This document shows, piece after piece, positions 55,875 to 64,000 of a DNA stretch of 64,000 nucleotides (positions are counted from its first letter, which is position 1; the number at the start of each line of letters is the position of its first letter). The notes beneath the pieces are model-generated. The model saw only the letters and a program-made list of their open reading frames with translations, made no database searches and was not told where the DNA came from. Source of the DNA: Acidimicrobiia bacterium (GTDB taxonomy: Bacteria; Actinomycetota; Acidimicrobiia; Spongiisociales; ZC4RG35). Position numbers and translations under genes: made by a program. Location of the stretch: assembly GCA_028285585.1 (NCBI GenBank), contig JANQOU010000001.1:23847-87846 (forward strand), given 5' to 3'.

Positions 55875-57359
55875 TCAGGTGACCCAACCCAGGGAACGCT
55901 CTACGGCTGTGGCCCAGCGCCCAGCGAGATGATCGACCTGAGATGCTTCCATGGAGGGGTTCCACCTCTTCGCCTCACTCCAGGTTGCCGAGATCTCATC
56001 GAGGCTCTCGTAGTACCCGACGGCAAGGCCCGCGGCGAGCGCGGCACCGAGCGCCGTGGTCTCGGCGACTTTCGGGAGTACGACGTCCACCCCGAGAAGG
56101 TCGGCTTGGAACTGCATGAGAAGCTCGTTGGCAGTCATCCCGCCGTCGACCCGCATCTCGGTGAACTCGACACCGGAATCGGCAGTCATCGCCTCGAGAA
56201 CCTCCTTGGTCTGGAAGGCGGTCGACTCGAGGGCGGCCCGGGCGATGTGGCCCCGGTTGGCAAACCTGGTCAAGCCGGTGATCACCCCACGGGCGTCCGG
56301 TCGCCAATGCGGAGCAAAGAGCCCGGAGAAGGCTGGGACGAAGTAGACGTCGCCGTTGTCCTCGACAGACCTCGCCAGCGCCTCGACTTCGGCGGACTCG
56401 GAGATCAGGCCGAGGTTGTCTCTGAGCCACTGGACGAGCGAGCCGGTCACTGCGATCGAGCCTTCAAGGGCATAGACCGGAGCCTCTCCCGCGATGTGGA
56501 AGCCGACTGTCGTCAGCAGCCCAGACTCGGACGGGATCGGCGTGTCACCGGTGTTCATCAGCATGAAGTTCCCTGTGCCATAGGTGTTTTTGGCCATACC
56601 CGGGGTGAAACACGCCTGGCCGAACAACGCAGCGTGCTGATCACCGAGGATCGCAGCGAGAGGGACACCAGCCAGGCTGCCGACGCACTCGGTGATGTGA
56701 CCGATCGATGGCACGATCTCAGGCAAGGAGTGGGTGGGCACCCCGATCTCGAGAGCGAGGTCCGAATCCCACGAGCCTGTGACCAGATCCATCAGCATCG
56801 TGCGGGAGGCGTTGGTGGTGTCCGTCACATGCCTGGCGCCGCCAGACAGGTTCCAGGTCGTCCATGAGTCCATGGTGCCGACGGCCAGATCGCCTCGATT
56901 GGCCCTCTCGTGCAGGTCGAGGTGATCCAGGAGCCACCTTGCCTTAGGGCCGGCGAAGTAGGTGGCCAAGGGCAGGCCCGTCTTCGCTCGGAAACGATCG
57001 GGGCCCTGATCGGCGGCCAGCTCTTTACACAGGTCGGCCGTCCGGGTGTCCTGCCAGACGATGGCGTTCGCCACTGGCTCCCCGGTCTCACGGTCCCAGA
57101 TCAGGGTGGTCTCCCGCTGATTGGTGATCCCGACGGCGGCGAGGTCATCGGCGGTCAACCCGGCCGACGTGAGAGCGTCGCCGATCACCTGATCTGTTCT
57201 CTGGCGGATCTCGGTCGCGTCGTGCTCGACCCAGCCAGGCTGCGGGAAGATCTGCTCGTGCTCCTCCTGTGCAATGGCGACGACCTCGCCGGAGCGGTCG
57301 AACACCATGAACCGGGTGGACGTCGTCCCTTGGTCGATAGCCGCGAGGTAACGGCTCAC
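55875..57359 (-). CDS. glpK: Glycerol kinase
   Basis: 494 residues, full length. FGGY kinase motifs: [15 protein letters not shown] (phosphate 1), [24 protein letters not shown] and the [20 protein letters not shown] adenosine segment. It makes glycerol-3-phosphate from glycerol and ATP, linking to the phospholipid gene downstream. The GTG at 57359 overlaps the pth stop (GTGA). Confidence 0.96.
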   Translation of the reverse strand: MSRYLAAIDQGTTSTRFMVFDRSGEVVAIAQEEHEQIFPQPGWVEHDATEIRQRTDQVIGDALTSAGLTADDLAAVGITNQRETTLIWDRETGEPVANAIVWQDTRTADLCKELAADQGPDRFRAKTGLPLATYFAGPKARWLLDHLDLHERANRGDLAVGTMDSWTTWNLSGGARHVTDTTNASRTMLMDLVTGSWDSDLALEIGVPTHSLPEIVPSIGHITECVGSLAGVPLAAILGDQHAALFGQACFTPGMAKNTYGTGNFMLMNTGDTPIPSESGLLTTVGFHIAGEAPVYALEGSIAVTGSLVQWLRDNLGLISESAEVEALARSVEDNGDVYFVPAFSGLFAPHWRPDARGVITGLTRFANRGHIARAALESTAFQTKEVLEAMTADSGVEFTEMRVDGGMTANELLMQFQADLLGVDVVLPKVAETTALGAALAAGLAVGYYESLDEISATWSEAKRWNPSMEASQVDHLAGRWATAVERSLGWVT

Positions 57360-57922
57360 TCTCGGCCTCTCCTCGCCGCCAGCTCCTGCGCCTTGACTCG
57401 ATCGGTGACCCAAAGATCTACCACGTCGGCAGCATCGGCGACCATCAGATCGGCCTCGGGACGCTCCGCCTTGGAGAACGCGCGGAGGACGAAGTCGGCC
57501 GGGTCCATCGACCCGGGCGGGCGACCAACCCCGACCTTGAGCCGGGAGAACTCCTTGGTCCCGAGTGAGCGCTCCAGAGAGCGGATGCCGTTGTGGCCGC
57601 CGCTACCCCCGCCGACCTGGAGCCGGAGACGGCCAAAGGGAAGATCGATGTCGTCGTGGATCACCAGGAGGTCACCGACGTCGGCTTTGAAGTACGAGAT
57701 CAGGGAAACGACAGCCGAGCCGGAGTCGTTCATGAAGGTGGTCGGCACCGCCAAGAGGTGACGGTCAGCACCGACCCCAGTTTGCGCGACCAACGCGCGG
57801 ACACGAGAAGGGCCTCTGGATAGGGTCTCGCCGCGAGCGCCGAGCAGTCTCTCTACGACTTCGAATCCGAGATTGTGACGTGTGCCTTCGTAGTCGGCTC
57901 CGGGGTTGCGGAGACCGACCAC
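57356..57922 (-). CDS. pth: Peptidyl-tRNA hydrolase
   Basis: 188 residues from GTG 57922. [20 protein letters not shown] (Asn and catalytic His), [10 protein letters not shown] and [24 protein letters not shown] are the Pth signatures. It frees tRNA from stalled peptidyl-tRNA. It follows rplY by 13 bases, a common bacterial pair. A longer frame upstream overlaps rplY and was rejected. Confidence 0.95.
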   Translation of the reverse strand: MVGLRNPGADYEGTRHNLGFEVVERLLGARGETLSRGPSRVRALVAQTGVGADRHLLAVPTTFMNDSGSAVVSLISYFKADVGDLLVIHDDIDLPFGRLRLQVGGGSGGHNGIRSLERSLGTKEFSRLKVGVGRPPGSMDPADFVLRAFSKAERPEADLMVADAADVVDLWVTDRVKAQELAARRGRE

Positions 57923-57935
57923 GACATGAGACGGT

Positions 57936-58628
57936 CTACTCGCCGTCTCCCTCCTGGTCGTCCTCGGACTCAGCAGCGTCTTCAGCCTCTTCACCTTCTT
58001 CACCCTCACCGAGTTCTTCGAGTTCCGCAAGCTCCTCTTCGGTGAGCTCGGGCTCTTCCTCGACCTCGGCCGCCGGCACTGTCACCGACATGACGACAGC
58101 TTCGGCATCATCGAGATACTCGACGCCCTCGATCTCGGGAAGGTCCTCGATCCGGAGCGAGTCTCCAAGCTCGACCTCCGACACGTCGAGGCTGATGAAT
58201 CCGGGGATCTCGGTGGGCAGCACTTCGATCGTGACTTGGGTGCGCCTTGGGCTGAAAACACCACCCTCACGGACACCGGCTGGGGTGCCCTCGAACTGAA
58301 TGGTCACCTCCGCCGTGACCTTCTGCGAGAGGTCGACGGTCACAAAGTCGATATGGCGATACTCGTTGCGGAACGGATGCCGCTCGATGACACGCGCCAT
58401 GGTGGTCAGTGTGTCGCCGCCCTCGATCTCGAGGCTGATGATGGCGTTGGAGCCGGCTTCGGTCTGGAGTGCCATGCGCAAGTCGTGGGCGTCGACGGCC
58501 ACCGCTACTGGATCGCTCACGTCCTTTCCGTACACAACGGCAGGCACCTGGCCCTGGCGGCGGATTCGCCGCGATTCGCGGGAACCGGGCGCTCTGCCCG
58601 CCAAAGCGCGCAGGGTGACTTCAGACAT
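57936..58628 (-). CDS. rplY: Ribosomal protein L25 / general stress protein Ctc
   Basis: 230 residues from ATG 58628, with AAGGAG eight bases before it. It has the N-terminal 5S-rRNA-binding L25 domain (about 1-92, MSEVTLRALAGRAPGSRESR), the TL5/Ctc C-terminal beta domain, and a highly acidic Glu-rich tail (last about 40 residues). It binds 5S rRNA in the large subunit. Confidence 0.95.
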   Translation of the reverse strand: MSEVTLRALAGRAPGSRESRRIRRQGQVPAVVYGKDVSDPVAVAVDAHDLRMALQTEAGSNAIISLEIEGGDTLTTMARVIERHPFRNEYRHIDFVTVDLSQKVTAEVTIQFEGTPAGVREGGVFSPRRTQVTIEVLPTEIPGFISLDVSEVELGDSLRIEDLPEIEGVEYLDDAEAVVMSVTVPAAEVEEEPELTEEELAELEELGEGEEGEEAEDAAESEDDQEGDGE

Positions 58629-58667
58629 TCGAAAGACTCCTTGGAGAAGTGAGGGGTGAAGCCCCAA

Positions 58668-59330
58668 TTATGACGTTGTGGGCGTGCTTGTGCCAGACGA
58701 GATGCGACTAATCCATGTCGTGGTGCCATCCACGAGCCTGTCCACCATCGATTCGGGGGTCCAACCACCGCCTTTGGTTGCGTGAGAGGCCCCCTCCAAG
58801 ATCTCGACGGTGACGCCGGACAGCGGTCGAATGTGCTCGTCGAACAACTCTGTTCGCGACAGCGCGTCCCTTGTGCCCTGGAAGAACAGCATCGGAACCG
58901 TTATCGACGGGAACTGGTCGACACGAAGCTTCTCCGGTTTGCCCGCCGGGTGCAGCGGGTAGGCGTAGAGGATCAACCCGGCCGCCTCCCAGCCCTCGGC
59001 TGCCACATAAGTGGCGATCCGGCCACCCATCGACCGGCCCGCCAGGAAGACCTCGTCGACCTCAGACCGGAGATGGTCGGCAGCGGCTCGGTGACACTCG
59101 ATGAGACGCTCTGCACGATCGGGCCGTTTCGAGCCGCGCTCCGTGTACGGGTAGTTGAAGGTCATCACCGTGTGAACGGCGTTTGCCAAGCCGTCGCGGA
59201 GAAGGGCCATGAACGGATGGTCTTGATCGGTGCCCGCCCCATGTGCCAGCAAGATCCCGGCAGGGCCTGAGCCGGCAAGCCGAGCTGTCACCTCGTGACC
59301 GTCCCAGGACACCTTCGTCTTCCGCGTCAT
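58668..59330 (-). CDS. Alpha/beta hydrolase (KANL3/Tex30-like)
   Basis: 220 residues from ATG 59330. ILLAHGAGTDQDH (oxyanion segment), GRSMGGR (nucleophile elbow, Ser), QGTRDALS (Asp region) and ASHATKGG (His) give a full triad. The substrate is unknown. It is divergent from pgl with 37 bases between starts. Confidence 0.83.
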   Translation of the reverse strand: MTRKTKVSWDGHEVTARLAGSGPAGILLAHGAGTDQDHPFMALLRDGLANAVHTVMTFNYPYTERGSKRPDRAERLIECHRAAADHLRSEVDEVFLAGRSMGGRIATYVAAEGWEAAGLILYAYPLHPAGKPEKLRVDQFPSITVPMLFFQGTRDALSRTELFDEHIRPLSGVTVEILEGASHATKGGGWTPESMVDRLVDGTTTWISRISSGTSTPTTS

Positions 59331-59354
59331 GACCTCAAATGTACGACATCCCGT

Positions 59355-59360
59355 TACCGT
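59355..59360 (+). promoter_or_regulatory. -10-like hexamer of pgl; probably leaderless
   Basis: TACCGT fits TANNNT and is seven bases before the ATG at 59368. No Shine-Dalgarno precedes the start. Confidence 0.4.
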
Positions 59361-59367
59361 CGTCGCG

Positions 59368-60030
59368 ATGAAACTCGTAGTCCACAGCTCAGCGGAGGAC
59401 GTTGCCGCCGCCGCCGCTGAGCGGATCAGCACGCTCACCGCACCCGGTGCCACGCTCGGGCTGGCCGGCGGGTCGACCCCTGCGGCCACCTACGGCGCCA
59501 TGCTCAGGCTGGGCCGCGATTGGTCAAACGTCGAATACTGGCTCTCGGACGAAAGGTGGGTGCCGCCCGACCATGACCGCTCCAACGGGCGGATGGCGGT
59601 GGAACAACTCACCGGCCACTTCACCGGGAAACTGCACCGGCCGAGGTGGGGCGACGACGCAGAGAGATCCGCACGCGACTACGAGACCACGCTCAGCGGC
59701 ATATGGCGTGACGGCCGTCCCGATGTAGTCCTGCTCGGGATGGGTGACGACGGCCACACCGCCTCGCTGTTCCCCGGCACCCCGGCCCTGGTCGAACAGG
59801 AACGATGGTTTGTCGCCAACTACGTCGACTCTCAAAGCGAGATGCGATTGACGGCCACCTATCCACTCCTGTGGGCTGCTCGCCATGTGATCTTCCTCGT
59901 TGTCGGAGAAGGCAAGGCAGAAGCCCTGCGTGACTCGATGGAGGGCCGCAGCCCGGCGGGCCGAGTGGGTGAAGGAGAATCAGAAGTCGAATGGCACGTG
60001 GACAAGGCAGCCGCCTCCCTCATCTCCTGA
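59368..60030 (+). CDS. pgl: 6-phosphogluconolactonase
   Basis: 220 residues. LGLAGGSTPAATYGAML, the YWLSDERWVPPDHDRSNGRM motif and LGMGDDGHTASLFPGT are the Pgl signatures. It hydrolyses 6-phosphogluconolactone in the oxidative pentose phosphate pathway. No zwf or gnd is nearby. Its 3' end overlaps the next gene by 40 bases in another frame. Confidence 0.94.
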   Translation: MKLVVHSSAEDVAAAAAERISTLTAPGATLGLAGGSTPAATYGAMLRLGRDWSNVEYWLSDERWVPPDHDRSNGRMAVEQLTGHFTGKLHRPRWGDDAERSARDYETTLSGIWRDGRPDVVLLGMGDDGHTASLFPGTPALVEQERWFVANYVDSQSEMRLTATYPLLWAARHVIFLVVGEGKAEALRDSMEGRSPAGRVGEGESEVEWHVDKAAASLIS

Positions 60031-60875
60031 CGATCGGCCTGATCGCCACGGCCTGCACGGCAGTGCCGGCTCCGGCGACTTCGACCGAAGCGCCGGCCAC
60101 CACGACTACGACACCTCCGCTCGTGACGACCACAACCGTGGTCGAGACAACGACGACGCAGCCAGAACCTGTAGAGCTGCCCGAGATCGACGCCGTCATC
60201 AAGATCCCAGAAGGAGAAGGACCGTTCCCGGCCGTGGTGTTGGCTCACGGAGGAGGCTGGGTCACCGGCGACCCGGGGCTGATGACCACGCTCCAGAACT
60301 TCCTCACCGACGAGGGATACGTGACAGTCAACACCCGGTACGCGCTCGCCGACAACGGACCCGGATTCCCCACCGCGCTCGAAGATGTTGCCTGCGCCAT
60401 CAACCACGCCAGGGCCATGCCCGAAACCGACGGCACCGTCGTCGTGATCGGGCACTCCGCAGGCGCCCACCTCGGCGCCGTAGTCGCCCTCACCGGATCC
60501 GACTACGCAGCCAACTGCCCGGTGCCTGGCAACGGCACCCCCGAGAAGCTGGTCGGACTGGCCGGACCATACGACGTCGATCGGCTCGGACTGCTGATGA
60601 TCCCCTTCTTCGGGGTCAGCTCGAACGTCGACCCCGACATTTGGCTGGCCGGCAACCCACAGCGTCTGACCGACCGGAACCCCGACCTGATGTCGTTGAT
60701 CATGTTCGGTGATCGCGACGGCCTGGTGGACGACTCCTTCGCCATCGACTTCCATGCCGCCCTGGTGGAGAACGGTGTCGACAGCACTCTGGAGGTGGTC
60801 GAGGGTGCTCGCCACATGAACATGCGTCAGCCAGACTGGGTTGGTGACCTCATCGCCGTCTGGCTGGAGAGGTAG
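59991..60875 (+). CDS. Alpha/beta hydrolase lipoprotein (esterase-like)
   Basis: 294 residues. A leader ending in IATAC (lipobox) is followed by a long Thr-rich linker, then an alpha/beta hydrolase: VLAHGGGWVTGDP (oxyanion HGGG), GHSAGAHLG (nucleophile Ser), FGDRDGLV (Asp) and EGARHMNM (His). It fits the HGGGW acetyl-esterase/BD-FAE group. It is probably a cell-surface esterase (inferred). Confidence 0.85.
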   Translation: MARGQGSRLPHLLTIGLIATACTAVPAPATSTEAPATTTTTPPLVTTTTVVETTTTQPEPVELPEIDAVIKIPEGEGPFPAVVLAHGGGWVTGDPGLMTTLQNFLTDEGYVTVNTRYALADNGPGFPTALEDVACAINHARAMPETDGTVVVIGHSAGAHLGAVVALTGSDYAANCPVPGNGTPEKLVGLAGPYDVDRLGLLMIPFFGVSSNVDPDIWLAGNPQRLTDRNPDLMSLIMFGDRDGLVDDSFAIDFHAALVENGVDSTLEVVEGARHMNMRQPDWVGDLIAVWLER

Positions 60876-60879
60876 GAAC

Positions 60880-61260
60880 ATGAACCTGAACTCACGCACC
60901 GGACCCGTGATCGCCCGGATCACTGCACTCGGCGTCGGACTGCTCGGCAGCTACATACTGATCATCAACACCACCGACGTGCTCCGCGGAGACAGTGGAT
61001 ACGCGTGGTCGGCGCTGACTGTGATCCTGGCTTTCGGTCTGATGTCAACCGTCGGTGGCCTTCTCATGTTGTTGAGCCTGGACGGCCCCGAGCGGTTTCG
61101 AGGCGATCAAGTGCGGAAGACGGCAGCCCTCCTGATGGCGGGCGGCTCGGCACTGCCGCACAGTCTCATGGCGCTGGTGCTGCTGCCGTCGGCCGTCGTG
61201 TTGATCATGGCCTTTGCCACGACACAGCACGACACTGAGAGGCCGATCACATCCGAGTGA
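60880..61260 (+). CDS. Small membrane protein
   Basis: 126 residues from ATG 60880, four bases after the esterase stop, preceded by AGAGGTAGGA. Three hydrophobic helices are seen (about 12-33, 42-66, 83-113). No family recognised. It overlaps the end of the convergent glycosylase by 14 bases. Confidence 0.65.
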   Translation: MNLNSRTGPVIARITALGVGLLGSYILIINTTDVLRGDSGYAWSALTVILAFGLMSTVGGLLMLLSLDGPERFRGDQVRKTAALLMAGGSALPHSLMALVLLPSAVVLIMAFATTQHDTERPITSE

Positions 61261-62122
61261 TGTCGCGCGGAGTCATCCGCGGCCCGAACTTGGGCTCATG
61301 TCCCAGAGTGTGAAGGAGCCGGGCAACTCGGCCCCGATGAGGGCGGAAAGGCTCGAGCAGCTCCAGCATCTCCTCGTCGGTGCCGCGGTCTCTCCCCGTC
61401 AGATGATGGACGACCATGTGCTTCACGTGGAAGTCCCCGACTGACACCTGGTCGGGATCACCGTGAGAAACGACCAGCGTCTCGGCGGCCGACCACACGC
61501 CGATCCCATCGAACCGGCGCAGAGCGGCAGTCGCATTCGACGGTGATTGCTCACGCAGGGACTCGATCTCGATCGCGGCCGAAGCAACCCGCTTGAGCAC
61601 ATCCGCCCGCCTCTTCTCGAGATTCATCCGATGGAACTCCCAATACGGGGTCTCGGCGATCCGCTCCGCCTTCGGCGGGAGCCTCAACTCTTCGTTGGGG
61701 CCCGGTGCCGGGTCGGAGAAGGCCCGGTACAGGCCCCTGATCGCCCGCGCCGCTTCCTGACCCGTCACCTTCTGCCCGCAGATGGCAACGACCAGCGAGT
61801 CGAAGACGAGATCGGTTCGGCCAAACCTGAGACCCGGGTTCCGGCGGTGCAGCTCGGAAACGATGGGGTCATCGGTCTGGAACTGCGACGGGTCGTCGTC
61901 GAGACCGGAGATCGAGCTCAAGCGATCGAGCAGCCATGCCGCTCCCTCTCCCCAGGCGTCGCCGACGACACCCTCGGTCGTCCGGCTGATGCGGAGTGCG
62001 CCATCTCCAGAAGGCGTGCGGGCAGCCAGCCACCAGCCGTCATTCGAGAAGCGCCCGTGGAGCGGCCGGAGGGTGCGTCGCAGATCGAGAGGACCGTCTA
62101 TCGGGAGGGTCTTCGAGTCCAC
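61247..62122 (-). CDS. HhH-GPD DNA glycosylase (AlkA-like)
   Basis: 291 residues from GTG 62122. An N-terminal beta part is followed by the helix-hairpin-helix segment LRRFDGIGVWSAAETLV and the Asp-containing region SVGDFHVKHMVVHHLTG (catalytic Asp). The length matches AlkA homologues, which excise alkylated bases. A longer frame upstream was rejected because it runs antisense to the next gene. Confidence 0.85.
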   Translation of the reverse strand: MDSKTLPIDGPLDLRRTLRPLHGRFSNDGWWLAARTPSGDGALRISRTTEGVVGDAWGEGAAWLLDRLSSISGLDDDPSQFQTDDPIVSELHRRNPGLRFGRTDLVFDSLVVAICGQKVTGQEAARAIRGLYRAFSDPAPGPNEELRLPPKAERIAETPYWEFHRMNLEKRRADVLKRVASAAIEIESLREQSPSNATAALRRFDGIGVWSAAETLVVSHGDPDQVSVGDFHVKHMVVHHLTGRDRGTDEEMLELLEPFRPHRGRVARLLHTLGHEPKFGPRMTPRDITRM

Positions 62123-62179
62123 GAAGCCATGTTCCCACCAGGGCGGTAATACAGTCCAACGAATGAGGCTGTCTCCCTC

Positions 62180-62485
62180 GTGACCACTTTCTTCACGACC
62201 TCGGCCATCGTCGCGGTGGCACTGCTGGCGTGTGGGATCCCTGTGTTCATCGTTGCCTGGCAACGGCGGCGAATGTCGACGATTCGCTCCTTCATCTGGC
62301 TGGCCCTGGGCCTCGGCGCGCTGGCCGGTGTCATCGAATCCAGCTCCGAGCGCCTCGTGACGCAATGCTTCGCAGCCGGCAACCCGATCTGTGAAGACCC
62401 CGGCGGACCCGGCCTGATCGCCCTCCTCTTCGTCACCTACCTGATCCTGACCGTCGCCAGGGCCGTAGCGATCAGCAGACGATGA
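62180..62485 (+). CDS. Small membrane protein
   Basis: 101 residues from a GTG. Three hydrophobic segments (about 6-27, 37-54, 78-96) surround a loop with a Cys pair (TQCFAAGNPIC). No family recognised. It ends at a perfect hairpin (62484-62508). Confidence 0.55.
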   Translation: MTTFFTTSAIVAVALLACGIPVFIVAWQRRRMSTIRSFIWLALGLGALAGVIESSSERLVTQCFAAGNPICEDPGGPGLIALLFVTYLILTVARAVAISRR

Positions 62486-62508
62486 CTAGTCACTTTGAGT
62501 GACTAGTC
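62484..62508. other. Perfect hairpin after the small membrane gene
   Basis: GACTAGTCACT and AGTGACTAGTC are perfect 11-base arms with the loop TTG. It overlaps the stop codon. The bases after it (AATAGTCC) are not U-rich, so it is a processing or termination hairpin of weak type, or a binding site. Confidence 0.5.
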
Positions 62509-62588
62509 AATAGTCCTCCGCGACTTGGCGTCCAGACGCCGATATAGAACACATCACAAGTGCGAGGGCTGCCAAAGCCTCTCCTGTC

Positions 62589-62629
62589 AACACCCGGAGA
62601 GAACACCCACTCTCCGGGTGTTCCGTTTT
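62589..62629 (+). terminator. Rho-independent terminator-like hairpin upstream of the reductase gene
   Basis: AACACCCGGAGA (62589-62600) pairs with TCTCCGGGTGTT (62611-62622), with a 10-base loop, followed by CCGTTTTC. It lies about 55 bases before the ATG of the reductase-like gene, so it either ends a short upstream transcript or attenuates this gene. Confidence 0.6.
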
Positions 62630-62684
62630 CTGGCATATCCACACGGCGAATCGAGTTGACTCCTCCTGAACCCAAGGAGGACAA

Positions 62685-63239
62685 ATGACACGAGTCGGCA
62701 TCGTCGGAGATGGCCCCGGAGGCCTGTCAGCAGCACTGTTTCTCGCCAAAGGCGGGCACGACGTGACCGTGTTCGGGACCGACAAGACGGCGATGAACTA
62801 CGCGTACTTGTACAACTACCTGGGCATCCCCGAGATCTCCGGCACCAACTTCCAGACGGTGGCCAAACGTCAGGTGGCCGGCTTCGGTGCCGAGCTCGTC
62901 GAGCAAGAGGTCACCTCGATCACCACGGGTGAGGGCTTCAGCATCACCACCGACGAGGGCTCGCACCAGGCTGACTACCTCATCCTCACCGAAGGCAAGA
63001 GCCCGGCTCTTGCCCTCAGCCTGGGCGTCGAGACCGATGACGACGAGGCAATCGTCGTCGACCAGGACAACCGATCATCAGTCGACAAGGTGTATGTGGT
63101 AGGTCGCTCGGTGCGGCCGAAGCGAAGTCAAGCGATCATCTCAGCCGGTGCCGGGGCGGTCGCCGCCCTCGACATCATGTCGCGGGAAGAGGGCAAAGAC
63201 ATCCAAGACTGGGACAGCCCTCCCAAAGAAGACGAGTAG
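62685..63239 (+). CDS. Thioredoxin-reductase-like FAD protein, short form
   Basis: 184 residues from ATG 62685, preceded by AAGGAGG. An FAD-binding Rossmann motif GIVGDGPGGLSAALFLAKGG is at the N-terminus. A C-terminal stretch (DKVYVVGRSVRPKRSQAIISAG) matches the second FAD-contacting motif. The NADPH domain and the redox CxxC found in thioredoxin reductases are missing. The two genes that follow at two- to four-base gaps suggest an operon with the VOC gene. Confidence 0.8.
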   Translation: MTRVGIVGDGPGGLSAALFLAKGGHDVTVFGTDKTAMNYAYLYNYLGIPEISGTNFQTVAKRQVAGFGAELVEQEVTSITTGEGFSITTDEGSHQADYLILTEGKSPALALSLGVETDDDEAIVVDQDNRSSVDKVYVVGRSVRPKRSQAIISAGAGAVAALDIMSREEGKDIQDWDSPPKEDE

Positions 63240-63241
63240 TA

Positions 63242-63598
63242 GTGAGTCTGCACGTCGGCGCCGTGGTGATAAGAGTCGATGACCTGGATCTGCAAGCCGA
63301 GTTCTGGCAGGAGGCTCTCAAATATGAACGCCGGGTCGATGACGACGATGATTTCGTCCACCTGTTCCCGGCTGACGGCCACGGGCCCCACGTTTCGCTC
63401 GACCGACTCAGATCGGAAGCCCAAGTGCCTCCTCGTATCCATCTCGATCTATACGCCGACGACCAGACAGCTGAGATAGAGCGCTTGGTTGGGCTGGGAG
63501 CATCCGTCGTCCCGTGGGACAACCCATCACCCACGGCCGACTACGTCGTTCTTGAGGACCCTGAAGGCAACCGGTTCTGCATCATCGACAAGAGCTAG
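63242..63598 (+). CDS. VOC (glyoxalase/dioxygenase fold) family protein
   Basis: 118 residues from GTG 63242, two bases after the reductase stop. Two beta-alpha-beta-beta-beta halves: GAVVIRVDDLDLQAEFWQEAL and HLDLYADDQTAEIERLVGLGA, ending VVLEDPEGNRFCIID. Members bind metal and act as isomerases, dioxygenases or antibiotic-binding proteins. The substrate is unknown. Confidence 0.88.
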   Translation: MSLHVGAVVIRVDDLDLQAEFWQEALKYERRVDDDDDFVHLFPADGHGPHVSLDRLRSEAQVPPRIHLDLYADDQTAEIERLVGLGASVVPWDNPSPTADYVVLEDPEGNRFCIIDKS

Positions 63599-63712
63599 TC
63601 GCAACAGTCGACGTAGGCGCCTCTTCCGACTACGTCCAGATTCTTCAGTTTTTTTGTGGGGTTGGCTGGTTTTGGTCTGTTTCTGTCACTGCTGGTTTCT
63701 AGCTTCGGGGGT

Positions 63713-64000
63713 ATGGAGTGGGAGAGAGCTTCAACCGACCTCCTCGAACAGCAGCTGGTCGAGGATGAGCGTCTGATCGGCAGGCTACGAGCCCGGCAGA
63801 TGGTGTTGTTATCCGAGCTAGACGTCCGTCAGATAGCCACCGCCGACGGTTCCCGCTCACTGTCCGAGTGGACAGCAGCGCGGATGGATGTTGCTCCGGA
63901 GACAGCGCGGACACTTGTGCGGACGATGCGTCGTCTCTCCGACCGTCCCGACCTGGCAACACAGTTGGCTGACGGTGACGTGTCGTTTGACCGGATCGAA
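63713..64000 (+). CDS. DUF222-family (HNH-associated, 13E12-like) protein, 3' partial
   Basis: The frame starts at ATG 63713 and is open to the window end (96 codons). RQIATADGSRSLSEWTAARM and the ETARTLVRTMRRL / LADGDVSFDRIE pieces match the DUF222 N-terminal domain, which in actinobacteria precedes a C-terminal HNH nuclease motif. These families (13E12 repeats) are abundant and often mobile-like. The HNH part lies beyond the window. Confidence 0.75.
   Translation, partial: MEWERASTDLLEQQLVEDERLIGRLRARQMVLLSELDVRQIATADGSRSLSEWTAARMDVAPETARTLVRTMRRLSDRPDLATQLADGDVSFDRIE

Noticed and set aside
57923..58030. N-terminal extension of pth
   Set aside because: It would overlap rplY; the conserved Pth N-terminus begins at GTG 57922.
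63610..63655. Terminator after the VOC gene (GACGTAG/CTACGTC stem and a T-run)
   Set aside because: The T-run starts 12 bases after a short 7-bp stem, too far for a convincing terminator.

Overview
The window looks like chromosomal DNA from a high-GC actinobacterium, most likely an uncultured or marine member of the class Acidimicrobiia. This taxon is an inference. It rests on the dense GC-rich coding, the many GTG/TTG starts and apparently leaderless genes, actinobacterial gene orders (eno-ftsB-DUF501-ppx, gatCAB, rplY-pth), and lipoproteins with Thr-rich linkers after the lipobox. No CRISPR array, rRNA or recognisable transposase was seen. One tRNA gene (Leu, anticodon TAA) lies at 45237-45323.

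Layout. Positions 1-3752 hold the end of a PLP-dependent decarboxylase, a lipoprotein and a cytochrome P450. Positions 3796-20123 form an accessory island rich in likely defence genes: a two-TM protein, a small acidic protein, an HNH-like gene behind a LexA-type box, an unknown protein, a DUF262/DUF1524 (GmrSD-like) nuclease with an extra alkyltransferase-like C-terminus, a type I restriction-modification operon (hsdM-hsdS-MNT-HEPN-hsdR) that carries an internal toxin-antitoxin-like pair with its own promoter, and a tight three-gene minus-strand operon encoding a HIT-family hydrolase, a four-TM protein and an 802-residue fusion (two PEP-synthase-like ATP-binding modules, a swivelling-domain-like segment and a MazG-like NTP pyrophosphohydrolase). 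That last operon is my best candidate for an undescribed system.

Positions 20319-25019 hold two paralogous membrane-anchored proteins with Asp-box-like repeats. Both sit behind near-identical ECF-type promoters that place the transcription start at the GTG codon, with a Sua5-type tRNA-modification gene between them. Positions 25016-30300 hold a DUF2442 protein, a FAH-family enzyme paired with a C26 amidase, an ArsR regulator, a PD-(D/E)XK nuclease and a VanW protein.

Positions 30312-63598 are mostly housekeeping: pyruvate kinase, gatCAB, lysine/diaminopimelate genes (dapE/dapD divergent), ligA, a cysteine desulfurase-mnmA pair, enoyl-CoA hydratase, ppx, DUF501, ftsB, eno, mazG, a PpiC lipoprotein, mfd, pgsA, glpK, pth, rplY, pgl, two alpha/beta hydrolases, an AlkA-like glycosylase, and a reductase-like/VOC pair. 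Inside this stretch, a single-gene segment (about 43947-45226) is bounded by 50-bp inverted repeats. The window ends inside a DUF222-type (HNH-associated) gene.
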